From: an uncultured Lachnospiraceae bacterium
GTDB lineage: Bacteria > Bacillota > Clostridia > Lachnospirales > Lachnospiraceae
Assembly: GCA_910579225.1 (NCBI GenBank)
Contig: CAJTTI010000008.1
Span: forward strand, 73,977-137,976
Direction: 5' to 3'
Length of the DNA: 64,000 nt
Shown: piece after piece, positions 50,741 to 59,350 of the stretch
How positions within the stretch are numbered: the stretch's first letter is position 1
How the letters are laid out: the number at the start of each line of letters is the position of its first letter
Translations under genes and position numbers: made by a program
Notes under the pieces: model-generated
Seen by the model: the letters and a program-made list of their open reading frames with translations, nothing else
Told to the model about the DNA's origin: nothing
The model's database searches: none

Positions 50741-50769
50741 ATCATACCATAATTTCCGTTGTTCGTCAA
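50741..50769 (-). promoter_or_regulatory. Promoter of the cobalamin operon
   Basis: On the minus strand TTGACG, 17 bases, TATGAT. Each box is one base off consensus. It would start RNA about 20 bases before the riboswitch aptamer. Confidence 0.75.
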
Positions 50770-50836
50770 ATCCCTAATCTACCGAAGATACCAAAAACTG
50801 CCGGGCCATTTCGCGAAATATCATTTAGTCTGCACA

Positions 50837-51889
50837 TCAGGTCAGCATCCACCGACTGGTATATACAATGTTTAGGTCTCTGTGATGATACAGAACATAC
50901 AACGTCATCAGATTCTCTCCCAGATACCCGATATAACGGTCTGAACGTTCACTGCCCTTTGGTTCACTCAGTTCTTCCGTCCGTTCCAGAATCGGAAACA
51001 GCCAACTGCAATAGTCCTGAAACACCTTCTTTTTTGCAACCAGCATGTTGTGATTGAAGAAATATTTTCCCCTGAATAATTCCGGCAGCGCATCCGCATA
51101 TTCCGGCGACAATTCCCGCAGAGCCTGCAGCATGGCATCCCAGTCGCTCTCCGGCAAATAATATCGGTGATGACTCAAAATATCCGGGTAATACACCGCC
51201 GGATAAGACAATACCATATCAATATCATTTTCCGCCAATCGGCTCAGATCTTCATCCGTAATTTCCAACATCCGCCTGTAATGAAACAATCCCAGATAGT
51301 CTGCCTTCCCATGCTTCCCGATCCAGTACATGGATGTCAGCTCACTGTAATTCACATTCTTTTTAGAAATATTCTCTCCCACATGATCCTGAAGATCTGC
51401 AATGACCATATCCGTCAGCGCCGCTCCCGCCTGGATGGGGTACATCCAGTCCGGATACTCGTAGCGGCCGTGAAGCACCCGGTCCCTGTGAAATCTGGAA
51501 CAATAGACTGCAGTATCCGCCCTCGTCGTTCCTTTTTGCAAAGCGTGCAAAAAAGGAAGACGCTCAATTTCACGATAATACTGCTCCATCAACTCCGCTT
51601 CCTTCTTCGCGTCTATCCGGATATAGTGATACATCCCTCTCTGCTCCAGCGCAGCCGCAATCTCCTCATGATAATTGTCCTGCGCTGCAATCAGTATACA
51701 GATATCCTTCTGTTCAAACGCTTCCAGCGGAATCACAGGAATCCCGTCTATACAAGACAGATTCCCTTTCACTTCCGTAACAAGAAACGCAACCACCTGA
51801 CAGTCTCTGTACAATGACTTGATTGCATGATAGACACTCATAGCCACCATACGGGCCCCATAGATTGCAACCATCTTTCTATCATTCAT
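50837..51889 (-). CDS. DUF4422 glycosyltransferase with amino Rossmann module
   Basis: A 350-residue protein. The carboxyl two-thirds match DUF4422, a glycosyltransferase group: NYSELTSMYWIGKH, GLFHYRR and the FNHNMLVAKK block. The first 90 residues are a small nucleotide-binding-like fold starting VAIYGARMVAM, with GIPVIPLEAF. Similar modules occur in five other proteins of this cluster. ATG at 51889 has AAGAGA just before. It is the last gene of the surface-polysaccharide operon, with the B12 promoter downstream. Confidence 0.8.
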   Translation of the reverse strand: MNDRKMVAIYGARMVAMSVYHAIKSLYRDCQVVAFLVTEVKGNLSCIDGIPVIPLEAFEQKDICILIAAQDNYHEEIAAALEQRGMYHYIRIDAKKEAELMEQYYREIERLPFLHALQKGTTRADTAVYCSRFHRDRVLHGRYEYPDWMYPIQAGAALTDMVIADLQDHVGENISKKNVNYSELTSMYWIGKHGKADYLGLFHYRRMLEITDEDLSRLAENDIDMVLSYPAVYYPDILSHHRYYLPESDWDAMLQALRELSPEYADALPELFRGKYFFNHNMLVAKKKVFQDYCSWLFPILERTEELSEPKGSERSDRYIGYLGENLMTLYVLYHHRDLNIVYTSRWMLT

Positions 51890-51943
51890 TTTTATCTCTT
51901 CTTTCCACGGTTCTGCTCCCAGCAATTATTGACATAAGACCAT

Positions 51944-53011
51944 TCAGCGAAAACTCTCCACAGTCCTTCGAAACCCCTCTTCCAGCGAATACTTCGGACT
52001 CCAGCTAAGCCTTTTCAGCTTCTCTGTGGAGATCAGACTTTGTTTCTTATTGGGATCCTCCAGATAGACATCATCATGATTCGCATAGATGATCTTCAAT
52101 CCTTTCTCCGGATACAATCCAGCCAAAATCTCCGCCAGTCCGCGGATGGAAATCTGACAATCCGGATTCGACACATTGTAGGCCTCTCCCGCCTCCCCAT
52201 CCAGCAGCACCTTAAAATATGCCAGCGCCGCATCATAGAGATAACAGAAATTCCGCACCGCCAGACCATCGCTTTTGATCAGCAGATCCTCACCGCGCAG
52301 CACATTGGACACGAATCCGGAAAACACCCGGGCGTCCCTCTCCAGATTCACCGTCGGTCCATATGTGTGACAGGGCCGGACCACAGATGCTTTCACGCCA
52401 TATTGATGACTGTAGGACTTACATAAAGTTTCACCCAGCCGTTTGCTCTGTGCATAACAGCTCCTTACTTCCATAGGATCCAGATAACCGGAATCCTTTT
52501 CACAGATCACGTCTTTCTCCAGCATCCCATAGACCTCACCGCTGCTGAAATACAGATACCCCTGCACGCTCTTCTCTCTGGCCAGTTCCAGAGTATTGCG
52601 CGTACCGAGCACATTAGGCATAATCACTCCCACCGGATCCGTACCAAAATACTGGGAACCAGAAGGACTAGCCGCATGGATGATGTAATGAAGCTCCCCG
52701 TCTATACAGAATTCTTCCGTCACGTCGGCAGTCAACAACTGAAAATACGGCCGCTGCATATATTCCCCAAAAATCTCATCTGCCCTCTGAGCGTTTCGGC
52801 ACAGCGCCCAGATTTGAATGTGAAAATTCTGGTATTCATTCAGATAGATCAGCATCCAGATCATATAAGACGGCAGCATACCGCAGGCGCCGGTGATCAG
52901 CACCGTTGAGTTTTTAAACCTGGACCAGTCGACAAGAGGTTCATGGTACAAGTTTTGACAGTCTTCTAAAATAATGTTGTTGAACATAAATTTCAATTCC
53001 TCTAAAAACAT
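51944..53011 (-). CDS. SDR-family NAD-dependent epimerase/dehydratase
   Basis: A 355-residue extended SDR enzyme. The catalytic YAQSK pair (in CYAQSKRLGE) and FSSGEVYG are present. The NAD-binding glycine motif is TGACGMLPSYM, where the third glycine of GxxGxxG is replaced by proline. It resembles sugar-nucleotide epimerases such as CDP- or dTDP-sugar enzymes, but which sugar is unclear. A second SDR at 57585-58622 is about 30 percent alike by eye. It overlaps no neighbour and starts 32 bases after the GT4 stop. Confidence 0.8.
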   Translation of the reverse strand: MFLEELKFMFNNIILEDCQNLYHEPLVDWSRFKNSTVLITGACGMLPSYMIWMLIYLNEYQNFHIQIWALCRNAQRADEIFGEYMQRPYFQLLTADVTEEFCIDGELHYIIHAASPSGSQYFGTDPVGVIMPNVLGTRNTLELAREKSVQGYLYFSSGEVYGMLEKDVICEKDSGYLDPMEVRSCYAQSKRLGETLCKSYSHQYGVKASVVRPCHTYGPTVNLERDARVFSGFVSNVLRGEDLLIKSDGLAVRNFCYLYDAALAYFKVLLDGEAGEAYNVSNPDCQISIRGLAEILAGLYPEKGLKIIYANHDDVYLEDPNKKQSLISTEKLKRLSWSPKYSLEEGFRRTVESFR

Positions 53012-53043
53012 ATTAAAAATGGCTTATATTATCTTTGTACCGG

Positions 53044-54150
53044 TCAAACACTCTCATAAAGCTGAATTAGTTTTTTACAGGATGCTTCCATACTGTATCC
53101 GGCCCTGTCAAAACAGTCGTCCATCCAGTTTCTTTGTTTATCTGTTTCTACACCAGCAAGTACATCTGCCCACTGTTCCTCTTCCAATGGAAGAAATTTT
53201 ACCAGCCCTGTCAGATCTGTCTCCCTTGTCACAGTATCCGAAATCAGGCACCGCAGACCGGCCGCCTGCGCCTCAACAGCAGATATCGGAAGCCCTTCAA
53301 ACCTTGAAGGCAGACAGAACACATCCATGGCCTGCAGATAGTCTGGTATATTCTCCATCCATCCATAACAGCTGATATGCTCCTCCATTCCAAGGGTTCT
53401 TACCAGCTTCTGAACTACTGCCCTGTTCTCTCCCTGACCGATCAGAATCAAATACAGCCTGTGATTTTTCTTATAAGCTTTTTTAAAACAATGCACCAAA
53501 AATTCCTGATTTTTGGTAAAACTGTATCTCCCCACATGACCAATTACAACTCTGTTCTCCAATCCGAGCTTTTTACGTATCCGGTTCCGGACTTCTTTAT
53601 CATACCGGAATCTTTTCACGTCCACTGCGTTAGGAAGAATGCGAATCTTCTCTTTGGGAATCTGCTCCGAAAACAACCATTCTGCTGCCGGCCCCGAACA
53701 GGCACAGACATCCGTCGCATATTCCAGTGTAAAGCGCTCTCTGTAATAAATATGGTCTTTTAAGATTTCCTCCCGACGGGCTTCATCTACAAAATCAATG
53801 CCGGAGCTGTGTGAATGAACAATTACTTTCGGAATTTTTAATTCCATAGCAATTTCCTCGATCAGAAATCCCCTCCACGCGCTTGTGTGCAGATGAATCA
53901 CATCAAATCCCTGACTCAGAATCTCACGAACCTCATGCTCAAACTGTTCCTGACCGTCCCGCTGCACTCCATTCAGACGATAGACTGGAAAATGATATTC
54001 CTTATATTCCTTTGTTTCTTTCAACTCATCTGCCACTTTTGTCAAAAAAGAAAATTCATATTTTGATAAATCTATAAAAGGAATATGATTAAAAATATAT
54101 TGGTACACACCGTTACGTACTTCTGGCGGCGTCATGTGTAAAATCTTCAT
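53044..54150 (-). CDS. GT4-family glycosyltransferase
   Basis: A 368-residue GT-B enzyme. MKILHMTPPEVRNGV at the amino end, GHVGRYSFTKNQEFLV near the centre of the second domain and the carboxyl SRFEGLPISAVEAQAAGL (E-x7-E motif) are typical. It would add a sugar in polymer assembly. ATG at 54150 follows AGGACAGG; a longer frame upstream overlaps the methyltransferase gene. Confidence 0.88.
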   Translation of the reverse strand: MKILHMTPPEVRNGVYQYIFNHIPFIDLSKYEFSFLTKVADELKETKEYKEYHFPVYRLNGVQRDGQEQFEHEVREILSQGFDVIHLHTSAWRGFLIEEIAMELKIPKVIVHSHSSGIDFVDEARREEILKDHIYYRERFTLEYATDVCACSGPAAEWLFSEQIPKEKIRILPNAVDVKRFRYDKEVRNRIRKKLGLENRVVIGHVGRYSFTKNQEFLVHCFKKAYKKNHRLYLILIGQGENRAVVQKLVRTLGMEEHISCYGWMENIPDYLQAMDVFCLPSRFEGLPISAVEAQAAGLRCLISDTVTRETDLTGLVKFLPLEEEQWADVLAGVETDKQRNWMDDCFDRAGYSMEASCKKLIQLYESV

Positions 54151-54164
54151 CTTACCTGTCCTCT

Positions 54165-55274
54165 TCACTTTTTCCTCACAACAGCCCCTATAATCAACTG
54201 ATAATTCGGATCGCATGGTTCCAAATCTGTTCTGCTCAGCTCCTCAAAACTGATTCCGTACAGAAATGCCGCCGCCGTTTTTACATTTCCATAAGTGAAT
54301 ATCTCCACAGAATCAACTTCCGGATTCTCCTCAAATATTCTTTTCAAAGACTGGTCCGTAAAACTCCAGAAATGTCCATAGTGAATTTTCTCATATTGTA
54401 TAATCTGCGAGATTCCTCCCACAGTCATAAGAATGATTCCTCCCCGCCTCAGAATCCGCATCATATGATTTACTGCAGAATGAATATCATAGATAAAAGG
54501 CAGTGTCTGTGTACAAATCAGACAGTCTACACTCTCCTCTTTCAACCCTTCTCCTGTAGCAAAATTTCCCTTTATCTGATGATTTTCCGGAACTGCCTGA
54601 TCCACATGAAGCACTATGGAATCTGCAACCCGATCCCCGCCAAATTTCAGAGTGTACGCACGGTCTCCAATCTCCATCACAGTCCCGTGAATCCATTCTT
54701 TTTGAGATTCTAAAAACTGCTCAATATAATACCGGTCCACAGGAGTCCCTCTGTTCATGCCATATGCGTCATCCAGCGGATGCAGTGGCAGACAGTCTAT
54801 GATTTTACCAGCATCCGGATAGCGGATATTCTCCTGAAGCGTCTTTCTCAGATCTCCCAGATCAGAAGAATTAACTCTCACACGAAGCTTTTGTTCCTCG
54901 TTAATATAAAAAATTTCTCTTCCCTCCGGAACCAGCCTCCCATTGCTTTCGAACAACATTTTTTCAAAAGTATCATAAGGACTCATGGAGACCCCAAACC
55001 AAATCCGCTTTTTCGAAACTCCCAGATCCAGCAGCTGCCGATACATATCTCCCAACGCATAAGAAAGCAAAACAACTGGAGACTCCGGATATCGTACAAT
55101 ACTCGCCGGGTGAATCACAGGAACTCCTGTTCTTTCATCCGTTACAGAATCATCACTCTCTGAAATTGCATTGTCGAGAAATGCCTCCACTTCATAATCT
55201 CTAAACAATACTTCCTTCTTCCGTTCATAAACCATGCCTCTTCCAAAAAGGAGTATTTTCTTTTTTTGCCCCAT
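54165..55274 (-). CDS. Rossmann module fused to SAM methyltransferase-like domain
   Basis: A 369-residue protein. Residues 1-100 are a nucleotide-binding-like module (ILLFGRGMVYERKK, GVPVIHPASIV). Residues 130-369 resemble class I methyltransferases (IHGTVMEIGDRAYTLKFGG, LRRGGIILMTVGG). The SAM loop is not textbook, so the activity is uncertain. It lies between the GT4 and beta-propeller genes in the operon, with spacing of a few bases. Confidence 0.7.
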   Translation of the reverse strand: MGQKKKILLFGRGMVYERKKEVLFRDYEVEAFLDNAISESDDSVTDERTGVPVIHPASIVRYPESPVVLLSYALGDMYRQLLDLGVSKKRIWFGVSMSPYDTFEKMLFESNGRLVPEGREIFYINEEQKLRVRVNSSDLGDLRKTLQENIRYPDAGKIIDCLPLHPLDDAYGMNRGTPVDRYYIEQFLESQKEWIHGTVMEIGDRAYTLKFGGDRVADSIVLHVDQAVPENHQIKGNFATGEGLKEESVDCLICTQTLPFIYDIHSAVNHMMRILRRGGIILMTVGGISQIIQYEKIHYGHFWSFTDQSLKRIFEENPEVDSVEIFTYGNVKTAAAFLYGISFEELSRTDLEPCDPNYQLIIGAVVRKK

Positions 55275-55277
55275 ATC

Positions 55278-56147
55278 CTACCTCTCATATTTATTCAAAA
55301 ATACTTTACGGGTTCTTCTGGACGCCAGGTACTCCGCAAAAGAAGGCTCATAGTATTTCACATCTATCACTTCCAGACCTTTATATCTGTTATAAGTATG
55401 CACACCCAACAGTTCCTTTTCCGTCTCTATCGGAAAATCTCCTGGTGTAATACGTCTGACCACATGCTCCTGATACCTGGGCCACAACGCATCAATCTCA
55501 CTGAATACCAACCCTTGTCCATAAGAATCCTGACAATTCTGAGATACCCGAAATAATTTTCCGTCTTGTTCCAGAATATTCCCTCCGGGCCGGGCCAGGC
55601 TCCTGTCCTCTGTAAGGACGGCAGGAGCTGTTCTGCTCCCATCGGCCTGCTCTTTGATCAGAAGAAGTTGCCCATCGTCTCCCTTAAACGTCGGAGCAAA
55701 CGTAAAAATATACCGTTCCTCTCCCTGCTCTAAAAATGTAGTATCTACATAACGGACATTTCGTATCAGACAATCTGTCTGTTCCCACTTATCCGGAAAT
55801 TCTACCAGTCTGTAAATTCCCACCTCATTTTTCTGCCAGGATTCCGGACAGAGATAAAGCGCTCCATCCTTTGTATATACATTAGGATAGGACAGATGCC
55901 AGTGTTCATCCATTGTAACCTGCCATTCACCAAACCTGCCGTTCTCATAGATACAATATCCTATCACTCCGTTTCGCTCAGAACAGTACAAAAACAACTC
56001 AGCAAACAGATAGATTTTGCCCTCATACTCTACCAGAAAAGGATCCGCCGCCCAGGCATAAGGCGGGTTCTCTATCAGGCAAAACGGGTCTTCTTCGGAG
56101 ACTCGATACGCAATCTGCCAGTGCATATATCTCGGGTTCTTTCTCAT
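55278..56147 (-). CDS. Beta-propeller protein, GH43/GINT1_N-like
   Basis: A 289-residue soluble protein with repeated blades: WAADPFLVEYEGKIYLFAE, LSYPNVYTKDGALYLCPES, RYVDTTFLEQGEERYIF. Such five-bladed folds occur in GH43 hydrolases and in the amino domain of glucosamine inositolphosphorylceramide transferase. The conserved Asp in ADPF could be a catalytic or binding residue. No signal peptide, so it acts inside the cell. Position in the operon suggests a glycosyl-transfer helper. Confidence 0.7.
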   Translation of the reverse strand: MRKNPRYMHWQIAYRVSEEDPFCLIENPPYAWAADPFLVEYEGKIYLFAELFLYCSERNGVIGYCIYENGRFGEWQVTMDEHWHLSYPNVYTKDGALYLCPESWQKNEVGIYRLVEFPDKWEQTDCLIRNVRYVDTTFLEQGEERYIFTFAPTFKGDDGQLLLIKEQADGSRTAPAVLTEDRSLARPGGNILEQDGKLFRVSQNCQDSYGQGLVFSEIDALWPRYQEHVVRRITPGDFPIETEKELLGVHTYNRYKGLEVIDVKYYEPSFAEYLASRRTRKVFLNKYER

Positions 56148-56151
56148 GCTT

Positions 56152-57573
56152 CTATTCCTCTGTATATTCTAAAATCCGATCTGCAATCGCTCTGGATGCA
56201 ATCCCTTTATCAAAGGTCCCGTAATCAGATAAAAAATCTGACAGCGCCTTCTGATATTCTCCCAACCGAAACTGTTCTATCTTTTCAACCAGTTCTTCAT
56301 TGCTGAACGCCTCGATATATGGCATATCTGCAAAGGAAAGATAATATCCTCTCTCCTTTTCATACCGTTCTAAATCCGGATGAAATAAAAAAACTGTTTT
56401 CCCCTGAAGCGAAAAATCCCACATAATCGAAGAATAATCAGTAATCAGAATATCTGACGCCGCCAAAAGCTCCTGTACATCTTCATAAGCTGTCACATCA
56501 ATCCATTCTTTATAACATCCTTTTTGAGGGGCTTTATCAAAAGGGTGAAATCTTACCAGAATCCGATACCTCTTTCCAGTGCTTCTTTCCAGCGCCTTCT
56601 GTATCCAAGACAAATCTAAAATATCTTTCTCCTCAGAAGCAAAATTACGGTATGTAGGTGCAAATAATAATATGCCATCCTCTGGATTTATGCCAAAAAG
56701 CTCCTCCAGTTTCTTCCTGCATCCATTATTTTTCCAGAAAAGATCATTCCTTGGATATCCACATTCCATAATCTCTCCCTGATAATGAAAAGCCCTGCGA
56801 TATAATCCACTGTTGAACCCCGACGGCGATACCATCACATCCTCCATCCCGGAATTCATTTCACACAGATCCAGATATGCCTCCGGCAGTCCTTCTGCAT
56901 CAAATTCGATCTTTTTTAAAGGACCTCCTCCATGCCATGTCTGAATATAAAATTGCCCGTCCCTTTTTCTCGTATAGAAGTTTTTATGCTGGTTGTCAAT
57001 CCAGATTCGGGCAGTCCCAAGCTCATAATAATGTTCGTAAGTTCCATAAGAAACCGCACGAACCCCCTCCGGCAATCCGGCATCTTCTCTGCTGGTTACC
57101 CATACGAGATCCAGATCTCGACTCCGTTTCATCAGCTCCAGCGCAATATATTTGGGATTTCCTCCAAATCCATATGCGTCACCGTTTGCAAAAAGGATTT
57201 TGTTTCTCTTGACTGGCTGCTCCCATATTTCCTGATAAATCTGTTCTGTCAGCTGCGATGCCGTACAATAGTGCTGAAATCCAAGATGGTTGAGATTCTT
57301 TTTGATTTGGTCTGTGTATCGTGGCGCTGTTGACAATATAATATAAACTTCGTCGCGTATATCACAAAATTCCAGAATATTTTTTACCGGATATCCTTTT
57401 AGAATCCTCCTGTTTTCCCTTTCGTCTGACACAACAATACATACTTTTTCTTTGCACAGATATGGTTCCAGAAGAATCAGTAGATCTTCCGCAACCCCAC
57501 CGGCTCCATAAATCAGCAAATACTTATACGATTTCAGAACAACAGACAGTTGCTTTAAATATTTGGATTCCAT
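56152..57573 (-). CDS. CDP-polyol phosphotransferase (TagB/TagF type) with Rossmann module
   Basis: A 473-residue protein. Residues 1-105 are a small nucleotide-binding-like module (LLIYGAGGVAEDLL, GYPVKNILEF). The rest is a CDP-glycerol glycerophosphotransferase-type domain with QTWHGGGPLKKIEFD, ECGYPRNDLF, LFAPTYRNF and TDYSSIMWDFSLQGK, which in this family transfers polyol-phosphate to a teichoic-acid-like chain. It lies next to an IspD/TarI enzyme, which could make its CDP donor. Confidence 0.87.
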   Translation of the reverse strand: MESKYLKQLSVVLKSYKYLLIYGAGGVAEDLLILLEPYLCKEKVCIVVSDERENRRILKGYPVKNILEFCDIRDEVYIILSTAPRYTDQIKKNLNHLGFQHYCTASQLTEQIYQEIWEQPVKRNKILFANGDAYGFGGNPKYIALELMKRSRDLDLVWVTSREDAGLPEGVRAVSYGTYEHYYELGTARIWIDNQHKNFYTRKRDGQFYIQTWHGGGPLKKIEFDAEGLPEAYLDLCEMNSGMEDVMVSPSGFNSGLYRRAFHYQGEIMECGYPRNDLFWKNNGCRKKLEELFGINPEDGILLFAPTYRNFASEEKDILDLSWIQKALERSTGKRYRILVRFHPFDKAPQKGCYKEWIDVTAYEDVQELLAASDILITDYSSIMWDFSLQGKTVFLFHPDLERYEKERGYYLSFADMPYIEAFSNEELVEKIEQFRLGEYQKALSDFLSDYGTFDKGIASRAIADRILEYTEE

Positions 57574-57584
57574 TTACCCTCTCC

Positions 57585-58622
57585 TTACGCTTTTGACATG
57601 CAGGCGATCATTCTCCGGAACATATCAGAAAGCCCTGTTTCAGGCATCCAACCGATCTTCTGCAGTTTTGAAGTATCCAGCTTCATTTTTAATACAGGCG
57701 CATATCCCATTTTCTGTTCATATCCGTGGTCTGCTTCGATCCTAACCTGGACGTTGCCATCTGTATTCTGCATCACTGCCAGCTCTGCCATCTCCCGGAT
57801 ACTGCAGTAAGCAGCTTCATTCGCCGCATTGTAAGCTTCCCCGCTGATTCCTTTTGTCATAACAGTCAGAACCGCTGTACAGGCATCCGCCAGATACAGA
57901 TAATCCCTCCTGGTATCCCCATTCGTATGCAGAATAATATCCTTCCCTTCTATCACACACCGGGCAAATTCTGCAAATACCCGTGAATCTTCATATTCCA
58001 CTCCCGGACCAAAGGTCTGTGTTAGACGTACTACACGGGCAGGCACCTGATATTCAGAAGCATATGCGGTACACAGGTTTTCACACAGTCTTTTACTCTC
58101 CGGATAAGAAGTTCTTACGGACATCGTATCCAGACTGGTTCCGCTCTCTTCACAGATTTTCTCTTCTGTCTCTGGCACGCCATACACCTCCATGGTGGAT
58201 AGATACACAAAACCTTTGACCTTATTTACTCTGGCAAACTCCAGCATCCTCCTGGTCCCCTCTACGGAAGTGTATATCACCTCCGCAGGCTGTGTCAGAA
58301 AGCTCTTACTTGCAGTCATACTGGCCCCATGAATGATATAGTCTACAGACTTGTCCAAGGCCTCCAGCTCTACAATGTCCGAACAGATATATTCTACCCG
58401 GTCCCCCAAATCTTTGAAAAAACGATGCGCTTTCTGCAGATCCCGAACCACAGCCAAAACCTGACACCCACAGTATTCAACCAGAAAACGAACCAGATAT
58501 TTCCCGATTAATCCGGTAGCTCCGGAAATCAGAACTTTACTTCCGTCAATCGCCATGTGGTCTGTTCTGTCGCAAATATATGCCATATCTTCCCGAATTA
58601 CCTGCTCCATCTCTGCCTTCAT
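57585..58622 (-). CDS. SDR-family NAD-dependent epimerase/reductase
   Basis: A 345-residue extended SDR with a normal NAD loop (SGATGLIGKYLV) near 30-41, YLSTMEVYG and a YPESK catalytic pair. It lies between the IspD/TarI gene and the phosphotransferase gene, the place where TarJ-like reductases stand in ribitol teichoic acid loci, but TarJ is a different fold. It may form the sugar or polyol that the cytidylyltransferase activates. The substrate is unproven. Confidence 0.8.
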   Translation of the reverse strand: MKAEMEQVIREDMAYICDRTDHMAIDGSKVLISGATGLIGKYLVRFLVEYCGCQVLAVVRDLQKAHRFFKDLGDRVEYICSDIVELEALDKSVDYIIHGASMTASKSFLTQPAEVIYTSVEGTRRMLEFARVNKVKGFVYLSTMEVYGVPETEEKICEESGTSLDTMSVRTSYPESKRLCENLCTAYASEYQVPARVVRLTQTFGPGVEYEDSRVFAEFARCVIEGKDIILHTNGDTRRDYLYLADACTAVLTVMTKGISGEAYNAANEAAYCSIREMAELAVMQNTDGNVQVRIEADHGYEQKMGYAPVLKMKLDTSKLQKIGWMPETGLSDMFRRMIACMSKA

Positions 58623-58633
58623 TCCTTTCCGTT

Positions 58634-59350
58634 TTAAAACAATTGCTGGTTTTCTCTTGCATCATACAAGGCCCGAAACATATGAAAATCATCCGGAGTT
58701 GTAATTTTAATATTTTCATAGGAACACTCTACTACATGCATTTTCTTTCCATAAGCGCGCATCAGAGTACATGAGTCAATCATTTCTGTATAACCGTCTT
58801 TCATTGCCTGTTCCTCTGCCTCCAGAAGTTCTCCCAGCCAAAAACTTTCCGGAGCCTTTGCCAGTCTGGAATGTTTTCTGCTTTCTACTTCCTGGATATT
58901 ATTTTCATCATCTATCAGTACAAAAGTTTCCTGAGCCGGAGAACAAGTGATGGCAGAACCAAATTGTTTGACCCCTTTAATATTCTCGCTGATCACCTGC
59001 TCACTTATAAGAGGGCGTACTCCATCATGAATCAGAACGATATTATCTTCGATCCCATACAGCTCTGCCGCCGCCTTTACCCCATTATAGATCGACAACT
59101 GTCCAGTAGCTCCCCCAGGAACAATCTTTCCGATTTTATCCAGCCGATACCGGTATTTCATTTCTTCCATATAAGGAATCCAGTCCTTAAGACAGGCGAC
59201 AACAATCCCGTCAATTTCCGGATGATACTGAAAAAGCTCTATTGTATGTACAATAATTGGTTTCCCATGAACCAGCAGAAACTGTTTCGGCCGGTCCTTG
59301 GTATGCATCCGTTTTCCGGAACCGCCTGCAAAGATAATTGCTATATTCAA
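58634..59350 (-). CDS. IspD/TarI-like cytidylyltransferase
   Basis: A 238-residue nucleotidyltransferase: IFAGGSGKRM at 5-14, RPKQFLLV near 20, VLIHDGVRPL near 105-114, and a carboxyl ITTPDDFHMF. IspD activates methylerythritol phosphate; TarI activates ribitol phosphate with CTP. The position in a surface-polymer operon with a TagF-type enzyme favours TarI-like polyol activation. The 4-base overlap with the RgpF-like gene (ATGA) shows coupling. Confidence 0.85.
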   Translation of the reverse strand: MNIAIIFAGGSGKRMHTKDRPKQFLLVHGKPIIVHTIELFQYHPEIDGIVVACLKDWIPYMEEMKYRYRLDKIGKIVPGGATGQLSIYNGVKAAAELYGIEDNIVLIHDGVRPLISEQVISENIKGVKQFGSAITCSPAQETFVLIDDENNIQEVESRKHSRLAKAPESFWLGELLEAEEQAMKDGYTEMIDSCTLMRAYGKKMHVVECSYENIKITTPDDFHMFRALYDARENQQLF

